DNA from: Pseudomonas sp. ERMR1:02
GTDB taxonomy: Bacteria; Pseudomonadota; Gammaproteobacteria; Pseudomonadales; Pseudomonadaceae
Direction of reading: 5' to 3'
NCBI RefSeq assembly: GCF_002277815.1
Contig: NZ_NKJI01000009.1
Coordinates: 124,001-188,000, forward strand
Length of the DNA stretch: 64,000 nt
Under the pieces are notes generated by a model, which saw only the letters and a program-made list of their open reading frames with translations, made no database searches and had not been told where the DNA came from. Positions 27,705 to 37,005 of this stretch are shown in pieces (position 1 is the first letter of the stretch; each line of letters begins with the position of its first letter). The translations under genes were made by a program, and so were the position numbers.

Positions 27705-28488
27705 TCAACTATGCACGCCACTATTCTTTGGGCAAAGAATATTCTGAACTGTTGTTTTTAGAAAGGCAGGAAATTCTACCGCCAAGTCGTCATGTGTCGC
27801 ATAAGTCCCTAGGTTGAACACAAAGTTCAACTTGTTGCGTTCTAAGTCGTTAAGCAGTTCTTTAATATGTAATGGATACATGCTGTCAGTTTTTGAGCAG
27901 AAAATATCATAGGTACAAGTTGCGCTTATTTTCTTTTCAAGGATTTTTCTTGATAATGAGTTAAGAGAATTGACTGATTCTATCGAGTTATCCCCGCATA
28001 TGAACTTGAGTATATGTGCGTGATCTGGGGTATTGAGATATTCCCCCAGTAAATATTGAGGGCCACCCGCTATTATATGTGTATTTTCATAGAAGGATGA
28101 GAAAAAAATTGACGCATACCCACCTTTGCTAGAGCCAGCAAATACCATCTTTTCTATTTTATTTTCTGCTCTTATTTTATTGATTAAGGAAATTGTAGCG
28201 TCTTGTATTTGAAAGTTTCCGTCTCGGCCTAGATAGTAAGACCCCTTTGGTCGAAGCCGAAGTCATCTAAGATGAAGAGTCTATTTGTGGTTACATCCTT
28301 GAGGCTGCGCATGTAGTTATAGCGCGCTGTGCTGTTTGCGGCAGGGAAAGCAGAAAATACAACAACAAGACTTCGGCTCTCTTTCTCTTCGTGGAAAACA
28401 TATTTCATCGGATGCAGGGCGCATGGGTGTGTTTTTTCATTGAAAGCTTTTTGTTTTTTTCTTCTAAGAGACCAAGTGCTTTAGTCAT
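27705..28488 (-). CDS. Alpha/beta-hydrolase-like glycan-cluster protein (XcbB/CpsF- or Asp2-like; two apparent frameshifts)
   Basis: Once two -1 breaks are corrected this is one ~261-residue protein. It runs MTKALGLLEEK, LHPMKYVFHEEK, SLVVVFSAFPAANST, LFILDDFGFDQKGSYYLG, then the nucleophile elbow FAGSSKGGYASIFF, with Asp and His candidates in DIFCSKTDSMYP and YATHDDL. Breaks are in the T7 run at 28454-28460 and in ACCCCTTTGG near 28246. The GSSKGG elbow is a serine-hydrolase feature of XcbB/CpsF-type capsule proteins and Asp2. A glycan O-acetylation or trimming role is possible; not demonstrated. It starts 2 bp after the wzx stop. AT-rich. Confidence 0.65.
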
Positions 28489-28489
28489 T

Positions 28490-29719
28490 TTAACTAATAT
28501 GGACATCTGTAGCTCCGACGTATGTTTTTAGTATGTAAGCTGATCTTAAAAGCCAGCCTGCAAGAATGCTTAAATAAAGGGTTGGAGTGATCGCATTATT
28601 TGTTAGGTAGTCAAAATGATAAAATAATAGAAATAATAGTAAAGGGCATAAAGATATAATGTTGGCTATGTGGTGAGAGCGAGGTGAGGATCCTATGCTC
28701 TGGATAGCAGAAATTGTTGAGTACGGAATTCTGCTGGCGCCAATTGCTAGCATAATCAAACACGATAATTTATGCTCGTCGTCGAAAAGCGGAACGAATA
28801 AAATTATTGGTAGAATTGAAGTGTAGATGACGACTGATGTATATGCTTGTTTTTTTATCGTGGTAATAACATCTTTTTTACATTTTCCATTTTTAATGTG
28901 CTGTGTTTGGTTTATTGCTAAGTAGCTTGAAATTATCAGTAGAGGGGAGAGTAAAAGGTTTTGGTATAGAAAAAATTGACCCAGTGTTTCCAGTCCAAAA
29001 TTTGTCTGAATAAATAATCTATCGCCAAATGAAAGTGCCGCTCCTGTAAGCATAGTTAGAAGGAAGCTGAAATTTAAACTTGAATTGTATGTTTTGTTGT
29101 CCTTGGAGATGGTTGCACGAGGGGCTGAGATTGGATATGTTTTGAGTGTGATTGCTACGAATATTATTTGAAATATTGTGCTTGGTAAAAGCAGCGAGGT
29201 TAGTGTGGGGGATGGCAGAAGTAAGCAAGTAACTGCGCCAGCCAGGAACGAGATCTTCCAGCTCGCAGCGTGTAGTTGTGAGTGAAATTTTAGGTCTCTT
29301 CCTCGGTCAATGTAGCAGAATAATGTAGCTCCGAGCCCTAGGGTATATAGCGTGTATACTATCGCTATATCTAATATTCCAATGATGGGGGTGGTTGTAA
29401 AGTTATATAGATACAATATCCCTGCAATTGGCGAAATAAAACAGAGTGATACAGACGTGTGAAGCTCTTTTTTGGGTATTTCAAGACTTTTGTTTTTTAT
29501 GGAAGATAGTCTTAAAATGCTTTGTTCGTGCCCTAATAGTCCAAACGATGTTGATATCGTTAGCAGCGTAGCTATTAAAGAGTAAGCTCCATAATCGACG
29601 CTATTCATTATCTTGGATAGTGAAGCATTTGCTATAAAAAAGGCTGCCGCCCCAGCCATAAGGGCTAGAGCGGCGGCGTGGTTTTCTACCTTACCTCTGA
29701 CACGCGAGATTATTTCCAT
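28490..29719 (-). CDS. wzx: Wzx-type lipid-linked oligosaccharide flippase
   Basis: A 409-residue integral membrane protein with about 12 TM helices (e.g. AAALALMAGAAAFFIANASL, YSLIATLLTISTSFGLLG). It belongs to the MOP/polysaccharide-transporter type by layout: an N-terminal MNSVDYGAYSLIAT segment after helix 1 is typical. It would move the undecaprenyl-linked repeat unit to the periplasmic face. The ATG overlaps the wecC 3' end. AT-rich relative to wecC. Confidence 0.85.
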   Translation of the reverse strand: MEIISRVRGKVENHAAALALMAGAAAFFIANASLSKIMNSVDYGAYSLIATLLTISTSFGLLGHEQSILRLSSIKNKSLEIPKKELHTSVSLCFISPIAGILYLYNFTTTPIIGILDIAIVYTLYTLGLGATLFCYIDRGRDLKFHSQLHAASWKISFLAGAVTCLLLPSPTLTSLLLPSTIFQIIFVAITLKTYPISAPRATISKDNKTYNSSLNFSFLLTMLTGAALSFGDRLFIQTNFGLETLGQFFLYQNLLLSPLLIISSYLAINQTQHIKNGKCKKDVITTIKKQAYTSVVIYTSILPIILFVPLFDDEHKLSCLIMLAIGASRIPYSTISAIQSIGSSPRSHHIANIISLCPLLLFLLFYHFDYLTNNAITPTLYLSILAGWLLRSAYILKTYVGATDVHIS

Positions 29720-30971
29720 ATTCCACGGGTATCAATGATTTTTCCAGAAATTTTGTCACGTGGTACAGACTTGAATTCGTTGTGGTCGACGAGGAGGACT
29801 ATTATATCCGCTTCAGCTAATGCTTCATCAAGGCTAGTAAGCGTTAAGTTACTTTTGAGCTTAACTGGTAACTCTGAAATATTAGGTTCTACTGCAAGAG
29901 TGCGTCCGGGGTGGTTAGTAGCGATATTTTTCGTAATAGATGCTGCAGGGCTTTCTCGAAGGTCGTCAATGTCTGGTTTAAAGGATAATCCAAAACATGC
30001 GATCGTTAATTCGCGTACGGTTTTTTTAGGGTTTGTCCGCAATAAATCGTTAACTGCCTCATTAACTTTACCGAGTACCCACTGTGGCTTACTATCGTTT
30101 ACCTCTCGTGCAGTCCTGATCAAGCGAGCTTGTTCCGGGGTTTTACTTACAATAAACCATGGGTCCACTGCTATGCAGTGTCCACCGACCCCAGGGCCGG
30201 GTTGTAAAATATTTACTCGCGGATGCCGATTGGCCAGTTGAATTAGCTCCCAAACATTTATTTGCAGTTTGTCGCAAATCATCGATAATTCATTAGCGAA
30301 AGCAATATTTACATCGCGGAAACTATTTTCTGTCAGCTTGCACATTTCCGCAGTGCGGGCATTTGTGACGATGCATTCGCCCTGGACGAAAATTTTGTAA
30401 AGGCTGATGGCCAATTCGGAGCACTTCGGTGTCATGCCACCAATAACACGGTCGTTCTGTACTAGTTCACGCAGCACATGACCTGGCAGTACACGTTCCG
30501 GGCAGTGAGCAATGCGGATGTCGGAGCTTTCACCGTGGGTTTGCGGAAAGCTAAGGTCTGGGCGAGCTTCGGCGAGCCATGTGGCCATCTGTTCGGTGGC
30601 GCCGACCGGGGAGGTCGATTCAAGAATGACCAGATCGCCTTTCTTCAACACTAGGGCAATGCTTTTACTGGCCGATTCGATGTAGCTCAGGTCGGGTTCA
30701 TGGTCGCCCTTGAACGGCGTAGGCACGGCAATTAAGAAAGCATCGGCGGGTTCTGGTTGGGTGGTGGCACGTAGATAGCCTTCGGTCACAGCCGCATGCA
30801 CCACCATATCCAGATCCGGTTCAACGATATGAATCTGACCACGGTTGATGATATCAACCGCGTTTTGATTAACATCGACGCCGATCACTTGTATTTTGCG
30901 CGAAGCGAAGACAGCCGCAGTGGGCAAGCCGATATACCCGAGACCAACGACGGAGATGGTTTAAAAGGCAT
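29710..30971 (-). CDS. wecC: UDP-N-acetyl-D-mannosamine dehydrogenase (one apparent frameshift)
   Basis: Oxidises UDP-ManNAc to UDP-ManNAcA with NAD. The N-terminal Rossmann motif is recovered only after adding one T to the run at 30960-30962: MPFKTISVVGLGYIGLPTAA from ATG 30971. Further signatures are VPTPFKGDHEPDLSYIESA, LESTSPVGATEQ, HCPERVLPGHVLRELV, the Cys-containing GPGVGGHCIAVDPWF and CFGLSFKPDIDDLRESPA. Corrected length ~420, as in WecC. Works on the product of WecB encoded just upstream. Confidence 0.92.
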
Positions 30972-31057
30972 GGTGCGTCCTTGAATGTGTTGTGTAGATA
31001 CGTTTTTCAATCTAGATAACAGCCGAGCAAAGCAACGGCTGTTAAGTAAGGAAGGGG

Positions 31058-32176
31058 TTAACGAGCGAGCAGCGCCTCGATGATGCGCTGGCAGGCGTTA
31101 CCGTCGCCGTAAGGGTTATGGGCGTAGCTCATGGTGCGGTAGGCCACGGTATCGGACAGCAAGCGGTTCAACTCGCGGGCAATATCGGCGGTTTCGGTCC
31201 CGACCAGTTTGACCGTGCCTGCGGCAACAGCCTCTGGCCGTTCTGTTGTATCGCGCATCACCAGCACGGGTTTGCCCAACGACGGGGCTTCCTCCTGGAT
31301 GCCTCCGGAGTCGGTCAAGATGATATGCGCACGGCTCATCATGTGGACGAAAGGCAGGTAGTCCAGGGGCTCGATCAGGTAGATGTTGTCAATGCCGGTC
31401 AGTAGTCGATTGACGGGCTCGCGCACATTGGGATTGAGGTGTACGGGATAGACGATATCAACCTCTGGATGTTGCTGGGCAACCTCCATCAACGCCTGAC
31501 AGATGCGCTCGAAGCCGTCACCGAAACTTTCCCGGCGATGGCCTGTAACGAGGATCAATTTTCGAGCCGGGTTTAGGAAGGCGGCCGGTGCAGAGGCTTG
31601 GGCAAGCAGTTGCTGGTCCTGATCGAGGCGTTTGACGACATCCAGCAAGGCATCAATCACTGTGTTGCCCGTGACGACGATAGTGTCTGGATTAATGCCC
31701 TCGCGCAGCAGATTGGCTTGCGACGTTTCGGTAGGCGCGAAGTGCAGGTTGGCCAACGCCCCTGTGAGTTTACGATTGCCTTCTTCTGGCCACGGAGAGT
31801 AAAGGTTTCCCGTGCGCAAACCGGCTTCCACGTGCGCAACCGGAATCTGCTGGTAGTAGGCCGCGAGGCTGGCAGCAAAGGTGGTGGCGGTATCACCGTG
31901 AACCAACACAATATCGGGTTTGAATTCGGCCAGGACTTTTTTCAGCCCTTGCAAGATCGCGCTAGTTACATCGGTCAGGTCCTGGCCGGGTTTCATGATG
32001 TTCAGGTCGAAGTCCGGCTCAATGGAAAACAATCCCAACACTTGATCGAGCATTTCACGGTGTTGGCCGGTGACGCAGACTTTCGCCTCAAAGCGTTCAT
32101 CTGCCGCCAATGCCAACGCAAGAGGAGCCATTTTAATGGCCTCAGGACGGGTGCCAAAAATGCATAAGGTCTTCAT
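31058..32176 (-). CDS. wecB: UDP-N-acetylglucosamine 2-epimerase (non-hydrolysing)
   Basis: Interconverts UDP-GlcNAc and UDP-ManNAc. The 372-residue protein starts [68 protein letters not shown] and [22 protein letters not shown] are diagnostic. ATG 32176 was chosen at the family start; 32188 (MDRP) is an alternative. It follows the ops-bearing intergenic region after wzc and precedes wecC by 86 bp. Confidence 0.95.
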   Translation of the reverse strand: MKTLCIFGTRPEAIKMAPLALALAADERFEAKVCVTGQHREMLDQVLGLFSIEPDFDLNIMKPGQDLTDVTSAILQGLKKVLAEFKPDIVLVHGDTATTFAASLAAYYQQIPVAHVEAGLRTGNLYSPWPEEGNRKLTGALANLHFAPTETSQANLLREGINPDTIVVTGNTVIDALLDVVKRLDQDQQLLAQASAPAAFLNPARKLILVTGHRRESFGDGFERICQALMEVAQQHPEVDIVYPVHLNPNVREPVNRLLTGIDNIYLIEPLDYLPFVHMMSRAHIILTDSGGIQEEAPSLGKPVLVMRDTTERPEAVAAGTVKLVGTETADIARELNRLLSDTVAYRTMSYAHNPYGDGNACQRIIEALLAR

Positions 32177-32348
32177 AGGACGGTCCATATGTTCGTAATT
32201 GAAGGTGAGGGTATGTTTGGACTGACTAACAAATGTCGTTTCAGATCTATGCTGTTAAAAGATCTGTACCCAGCTTTTGTTTGTCCATAGAACTACGCCG
32301 TATTAACGGATAACCATCGACGTGGGGCTGTACGAATTTGATTTTTGC

Positions 32349-32360
32349 CACGCTACCGCC
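32349..32360 (-). promoter_or_regulatory. ops element (RfaH recruitment site)
   Basis: On the minus strand the 12-mer GGCGGTAGCGTG is an exact match to the E. coli ops core, preceded by CCTGGG as in JUMPstart sequences. It lies in the 331-bp leader between wzc and wecB, on the transcribed strand. An RfaH-like gene is 3.5 kb away. Confidence 0.8.
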
Positions 32361-32453
32361 CCAGGATTAATTGCTAGTCCCTGAAAGCCACATTGTTTAT
32401 TGATGTCTCTGCATCTTTTTTTTCAGCTGCAGTAGCAAGGCTGAGTTAAATTG

Positions 32454-32483
32454 CTACCGCCATGCACTTCTGCTTGGCGGTAG
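32454..32483 (-). promoter_or_regulatory. Hairpin with ops-like cores just after wzc
   Basis: CTACCGCCA (32454-32462) pairs with TGGCGGTAG (32475-32483) across 12 bases. Both arms contain the GGCGGTAG core, one on each strand. It lies 25 bp past the wzc stop and about 95 bp before the full ops element, and has no T tract, so it is not an ordinary terminator. Confidence 0.6.
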
Positions 32484-32507
32484 TGAGGTATCGGTACAGT
32501 TAGTGAG

Positions 32508-34732
32508 CTAAACGTTCTCTGACTTATATTCGTAGTTGTAATAACCGTAATCGGCATAGCCATATTTGGCCGAGGCGCGTTTTTCAACGCCATTGAGAAT
32601 GGCGCCTTTCAAATCAATGCCGTTTTGAGCAAAGCGACGCATGGTCAATTCAATTTCACGAACCGGGTTAAGCGCAAACCGCGTCACAATTAAACTGGTA
32701 CCTGACTGGCGACCGACAATCGCAGCATCCGTCACTGCCAGCAGTGGTGGGGTATCCAGAATCACCAAGTCGTACTGGGCGCTGACCTGTTCCAGAAAGG
32801 CACTGAAGTTCGCGTGCATTAGCAGTTCTGAAGGGTTGGGCGGTATTTGTCCGCGGCCGATAACGTCAAGGTGCTCGAATTCAGTTTTATTGATCGCGGT
32901 AGCCAGGTCGCAGCGCATGACTAGTAAATCAGAAAGTCCGTTTTCAGCTGGAGTTCCGAATACCTTGTGCAGATAGCCTTTGCGCATATCCACGTCGATA
33001 AGCAATACACGCTGGCCGGTTTGAGCGATGACTGCGGCGAGGTTGGCGGAAACGAACGTTTTACCTACTTTGGGGCTCGGGCCGGAGACCATCAGGCGAT
33101 TATTGCCGGCTTCTAGCATGGCGAAGTGCAGGCTGGTGCGCAGGCTGCGTAATCCTTCTATGGCCAAGTCGGTCGGGTGACTGCTGGCCAGTATGGGGGC
33201 GGCCTTGTTGGCGCGGCCTCGGCCACTGCGGAGGATTTTGCTTTCTTCACTTTTTTGCAGCGTACTGAAAGGAATGGATGCGTATACCGGCAACCCCAGC
33301 TGTTCAATTTGATCCGGATTTTCCACGCCGCGGTTAAGGGCTTTGCGAAAAAGCACCAATGCAATCGCTAGGAATGCTCCAAGCAGGGTAGCAATCAGTA
33401 CAATCAAGGCCTTCTTGGGTTTAACGGGCTTGCGCAAATCAACATCGGCGGTGTCGACCAAGCGCACGTTGCCCACGGTGCCGGCACGCATCACATCCAG
33501 TTCCTGGGATTTATTCAGGAGCTGGGTATAAATTTCGGTGCTGACTTTTACATCGCGGGTGAGACTAAGGAGTTCTTGCTGCGTTGAAGGCAGGCCCTCG
33601 ACTTTTTTGGCCAAGTTATTCTGCTTGGCTGTCAGTTCGCCTAATTGACTGAGCAAGGCCCGATAGGCGGGATGCTGGGGGTAAACTTGCGATCCATTTC
33701 CGCTTGCTGCAATTTCAGTGTGGAGATGCTGGTGTCAAGCGCCACGATCTGATCGAGAATGGCTTTGGCTTCCAGGCTGATATCGATGGATTTACTACGA
33801 ATTTGATACTTGTTCAGGGCGTTTTCGGCAGTTTCCAGGTCTTTACGGACCTGAGGCAGTTGATCTTTCAGAAACTCCAGGCTTTGAGCGGCTTCGGCCG
33901 ATGTCCGCTCAACATTCTGCCGTACATAGAGATTGGCGATTTCATTGAGGATTTGAATGGCTTCAGCCGGTTCCTCGCTCTCAAGAGCAAGCCCGATCAT
34001 GCCGGATTCCTTACCACGCTCTGACACATCAAGTACCTTTTGGTACTTCAAGATACTGGTCAGGCGTGGGTCACGCACAATTTTGAACGTTGTATCAGGA
34101 TTGGCGTGCAACACTTCGACCTGCAGTTTAATGCCATCTTGGTTATAGGCTTGACCCACTTGGCTTCGGACTAGGACATTGTCGTCCTCGTCCAGCAACG
34201 TGAAGTGACCGTTTTCACCGCTGACCAAGGTTAGTTCCTGGCTCAGGAGCTCTTGTGGGAGCTCGAGCTGAAATATTTTCAGGGTTTCGCCGCCCCAGGC
34301 AAAACTGCTCATGCCAAGCCAGGGCTTCGCGACCGTATTATCAGCGTCTGGTTTGAACCGACGAGCAATAAAGTCGCCGATCACAGGAAAACGGTTCGGC
34401 TCGACCGTAATATCAAGCGATAGATTGTCGACAACCTTGCCAATGATGGCGCGCGACTTGATTAATTCGATTTCTGTGGCTGAAGGTGACTCTTTACCCA
34501 ACATGCTGTTGATATCGGAGAAACCGAGCATGTCATTTTTTTTTGCCTCCACCTGAATCAAGGCAGTTGCCTGGTAAACAGGAGTGGCCAACACCGCATA
34601 CGCCGTTCCAACGGCCATAGCGGCGGCAGTGATCCCGGCAACCAACCATTTATGATCGACCAGTGTCCCGAGTAGGCCCATCAAGTCGATTTCATCATCG
34701 TCATGTGAGGTTAATGCTGGAGCTTGCTGCAT
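32508..34732 (-). CDS. wzc: Wzc-type polysaccharide copolymerase / tyrosine autokinase (one apparent frameshift)
   Basis: Controls chain length and export with Wza. The N-terminal Wzz domain has a TM helix (WLVAGITAAAMAVGTAYAVL), a long periplasmic coiled region, and a second TM (KALIVLIATLLGAFLAIALV). The cytosolic kinase has Walker A SGPSPKVGKTFVSANLA, Walker A' VLLIDVDMRKG, Walker B VILDTPPLLAV and a C-terminal tyrosine cluster (YGYADYGYYNYEYKSENV). The frame breaks at FTP near 33677-33681 (GGGGG); one added G gives FTPQHPAYRALLSQLGEL and ~741 residues. Follows wzb. Confidence 0.92.
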
Positions 34733-34769
34733 AAGTGGGTTCTTTTTTAACAGGTATTCGAGGAATGGT

Positions 34770-35210
34770 TTAGCGTGCGAGACGCCTTGCCCAGGCGGTT
34801 ACTGCTTCTTCAATCAACGCGTACGCATGCACAAAAGCAGGTTTGCCTTGACGGTAGGGGTCGCTGATTTCGCGGTTGTCCTGCCACTTGCCCAGCAAAA
34901 AGACCTTGCCTCGCGCTTCAGGCGCGATCTTGAGAACACGGTCTATGTGCGACTGCTCCATTACCAGGATCAGGTCCGATTCGCTGATGACGGCAGGGGT
35001 CAGTTGATTGGCTTTGTGCTCTTTTGGCAGATGGCCATGCTCTTCCAGTACGACCCGGGCGGTGGGTTCGATCGGGTGGTCTTGTAGCGCGCCAAGACCC
35101 GCGGAGCTAACTTTGATATCAGACTGCCCCAGTGCTTCTCGCAGCAAATTTTCTGCAGTAGGACTTCGGCAAATGTTGCCAATGCAAACGATTAGAATAT
35201 TGTTAAACAA
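34770..35210 (-). CDS. wzb: Wzb-type low-molecular-weight protein tyrosine phosphatase
   Basis: Dephosphorylates the Wzc tyrosine tail. The CX5R loop CIGNICR occupies residues 9-15 of 146, followed by SPTAE, and the general acid Asp is in REISDPYRQG. A TTG start at 35208-35210 is chosen because GGAGG lies 5 bases upstream and the phosphatase loop then falls at its normal N-terminal position. First gene of the wzb-wzc-wec operon; its promoter should be in 35211-35500. Confidence 0.92.
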   Translation of the reverse strand: MFNNILIVCIGNICRSPTAENLLREALGQSDIKVSSAGLGALQDHPIEPTARVVLEEHGHLPKEHKANQLTPAVISESDLILVMEQSHIDRVLKIAPEARGKVFLLGKWQDNREISDPYRQGKPAFVHAYALIEEAVTAWARRLAR

Positions 35211-35720
35211 GGCAACCTCCCTGGAAATTCCACACTTGCTGTGATGGTGCAATTGGAAAGACTACAATTATGCTTTTCTTCAATGGCACTTCTTTGACGG
35301 CTTGCAGCTATTGGGTGTGCGCCTCTTTCCGTGAGGTTTACCGTACTGAATGAGCCTTTCCACTGCAAAGACCCTGACCTGCTGCAATCTGGAGGTCGAG
35401 CGTGGTTAACAACGGCTATGCTAAAAATCATAACTGCCAACCCACGACAACATCAACCATTAAATGTCATGCAATTATTGAATGCCACATGGCAAAAATA
35501 ATAGCCATGTATAAAGTCAGATAAAAAATAACATTGTTGGTTTTTGTCGGACGAATTTTAACGTTTCGGATTTTTATGTGTTGTCCAGTATTGGAGGTGT
35601 GTTAAATATCTTGATGTTTAGTTTGATGCTAAGAGTGAGGAGTATTGCCTTGCGTGGAGGGATCTCTATCGTTCGCTCATTACTTATAAGTTTTTTATGT
35701 TTTTAAAGGGCGAAATTTCC
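35211..35720. other. Divergent, AT-rich promoter region of the wzb operon and the rfaH transcript
   Basis: About 510 bp without a gene, clearly AT-rich in 35440-35710. I find no ops copy here and no clear sigma-54 or sigma-22 site. A ribosome-site-like AAAGGGCG precedes the small ORF at 35721. Confidence 0.5.
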
Positions 35721-35861
35721 ATGACCCGCCAACTCCGTTTTTCAGGTGCGTTTCCATCCTTGGGAGAAATCCGTAGCAAGGTCGAGGATTCTATGCAGGC
35801 GATAACCACGGAGCTGCATGACCGCATAGACGGAAAAGGTGCCGATTGTGTCCATCCATAA
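35721..35861 (+). CDS. 46-residue ORF upstream of and overlapping rfaH
   Basis: MTRQLRFSGAFPSLGEIRSK followed by a charged helix (VEDSMQAITTELHDRIDG) and a stop at 35859-35861. It overlaps the rfaH start (GTG 35839 or 35848) in another frame, so it could couple or tune rfaH translation. No homologue recognised. It could also be chance, although it has a ribosome-site-like sequence upstream and a protein-like composition. Confidence 0.45.
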   Translation: MTRQLRFSGAFPSLGEIRSKVEDSMQAITTELHDRIDGKGADCVHP

Positions 35862-36383
35862 TACTGCGGCTGTTCAAACGACCTTGCGTGAGAGCCTTAC
35901 TGCCAGCGCTTGGTATTTGGTTCAATGCAAGGCGAGCCAAGACGAGCGTGCGGAGATCAATCTGGTTAACCAGGGATATACCTGTTTTCGTCCTACACAC
36001 CGGCGCGAGCGTGTTTTACAGGGGAGCAGGAGGATTGTTCGCGAGTCGCTGTTTCCCAGTTATCTGTTTATCCGGCTCGGTTCGGGTGAAAGCTGGGCGC
36101 CTTTGCGTTCTACCCGCGGTGTTCTGCGAGTTGTCAGTTTTGGAGGCAAGCCGCTGCCCGTAGGTGATGCCTTGATCGCGCAACTTTATGAGCACGATGG
36201 TGGTGCCCCTGTGGAGGCGCGGTTTGCTTGTGGAGACAGGGTGCGTATCAATGAGGGCCTTTTGTCGATCTGGAAGCGATTTTCCTGGCGATGGAGGGAG
36301 AGCAGCGAGTGTTGCTCCTGATGACACTGCTGCAACGTGAGCAAAGAATCAGTGTGCCCTTGGTGGGTATTAGTAAACGTTGA
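35839..36383 (+). CDS. rfaH: RfaH-like transcription antiterminator, NusG family (one apparent frameshift)
   Basis: A NusG paralogue that binds RNA polymerase paused at ops. The NGN domain is clear: SAWYLVQCKASQDERAEINL, YTCFRPTHRRERV, ESLFPSYLFIRL, STRGVLRVVSFGGKPLPV. The C-terminal KOW/helical part is out of frame after RINEGL at TTTT 36260-36263. One more T gives EGLFVDLEAIFLAMEGEQRV and an end at VPLVGISKR (stop 36381-36383), ~181 residues. Start codon is GTG 35839 or 35848. It is divergent from wzb and likely regulates that operon through the ops element. Confidence 0.88.
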
Positions 36384-36750
36384 GATGGCGCATTGCTCTC
36401 ATCATCAGCCAAGGTAGTTATCGTGCGCCTGCGCGCACTGCAATAGCCTCGGTCAGTCAGCTAACGAGCGGATACGGTTCTAGCCACAAGGTCAGTTGCC
36501 GTTGTTGTCGCTTCCCCAGTAGGCATTGAGCTTCTTTTGTAGCATCAAGAAAGCAGTGCTCTCCACCAAGGCCGCAACCTTGCGGCGCACCTCATGTTCC
36601 GGCTCCCGAATACGGCTTTTAACGTCGCGCGATTGCCCGGCATTCACTTTATTAACGTTCGCCTGCTTCCGGTGCGCTTGCCTAAAGGTTATCGCGGCTA
36701 CCTGATGCCGACGATTACGCAGGTTAAAACGTCTTGGGTGCGCCATCACT

Positions 36751-36896
36751 TGGCGTGCCGATATCGCCCTGAATCGGATCAACAAGCTGTGCGGTATCGA
36801 GCGAGATTTACCAGAAGTCGGCGTTGTACACCGCCCTGAAAATCGATAGCAAAACAGCCTGCCGGGGTTGGCGCCGTTGCAAGCATGGCTGGGGAA
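36751..36896 (+). pseudogene. IS66 TnpC remnant
   Basis: WRADIALNRINKLCGIERDL, then an in-frame stop and QNSLPGLAPLQAWLGK, matching the central/C-terminal part of IS66 transposases. The rest of 36384-37005 shows no supported gene. Confidence 0.7.
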
Positions 36897-36897
36897 A

Positions 36898-36919
36898 GCG
36901 CCGTCACGAGTGACGGCGC
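36898..36919 (-). terminator. Hairpin after the wcaJ-like gene
   Basis: Perfect 10-bp stem GCGCCGTCAC/GTGACGGCGC with a 2-base loop, followed on the minus strand by only TTT. Possibly the end of the wcaJ-like transcript. Confidence 0.5.
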
Positions 36920-37005
36920 AATCGCACAGTGCAAGGGGGCCGCGTCCCGACTCACGTCCCTTGATTAAACCGATGGCGCACCATCAATAAACTGAAGTCT
37001 CGCTA

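Noticed and set aside
36492..36785. 97-residue minus-strand ORF ending LVESTAFLMLQKKLNAYW
   Set aside because: The ending looks somewhat protein-like and might be an IS piece, but I cannot place it in a family and the plus strand carries an IS66 relic over part of it.
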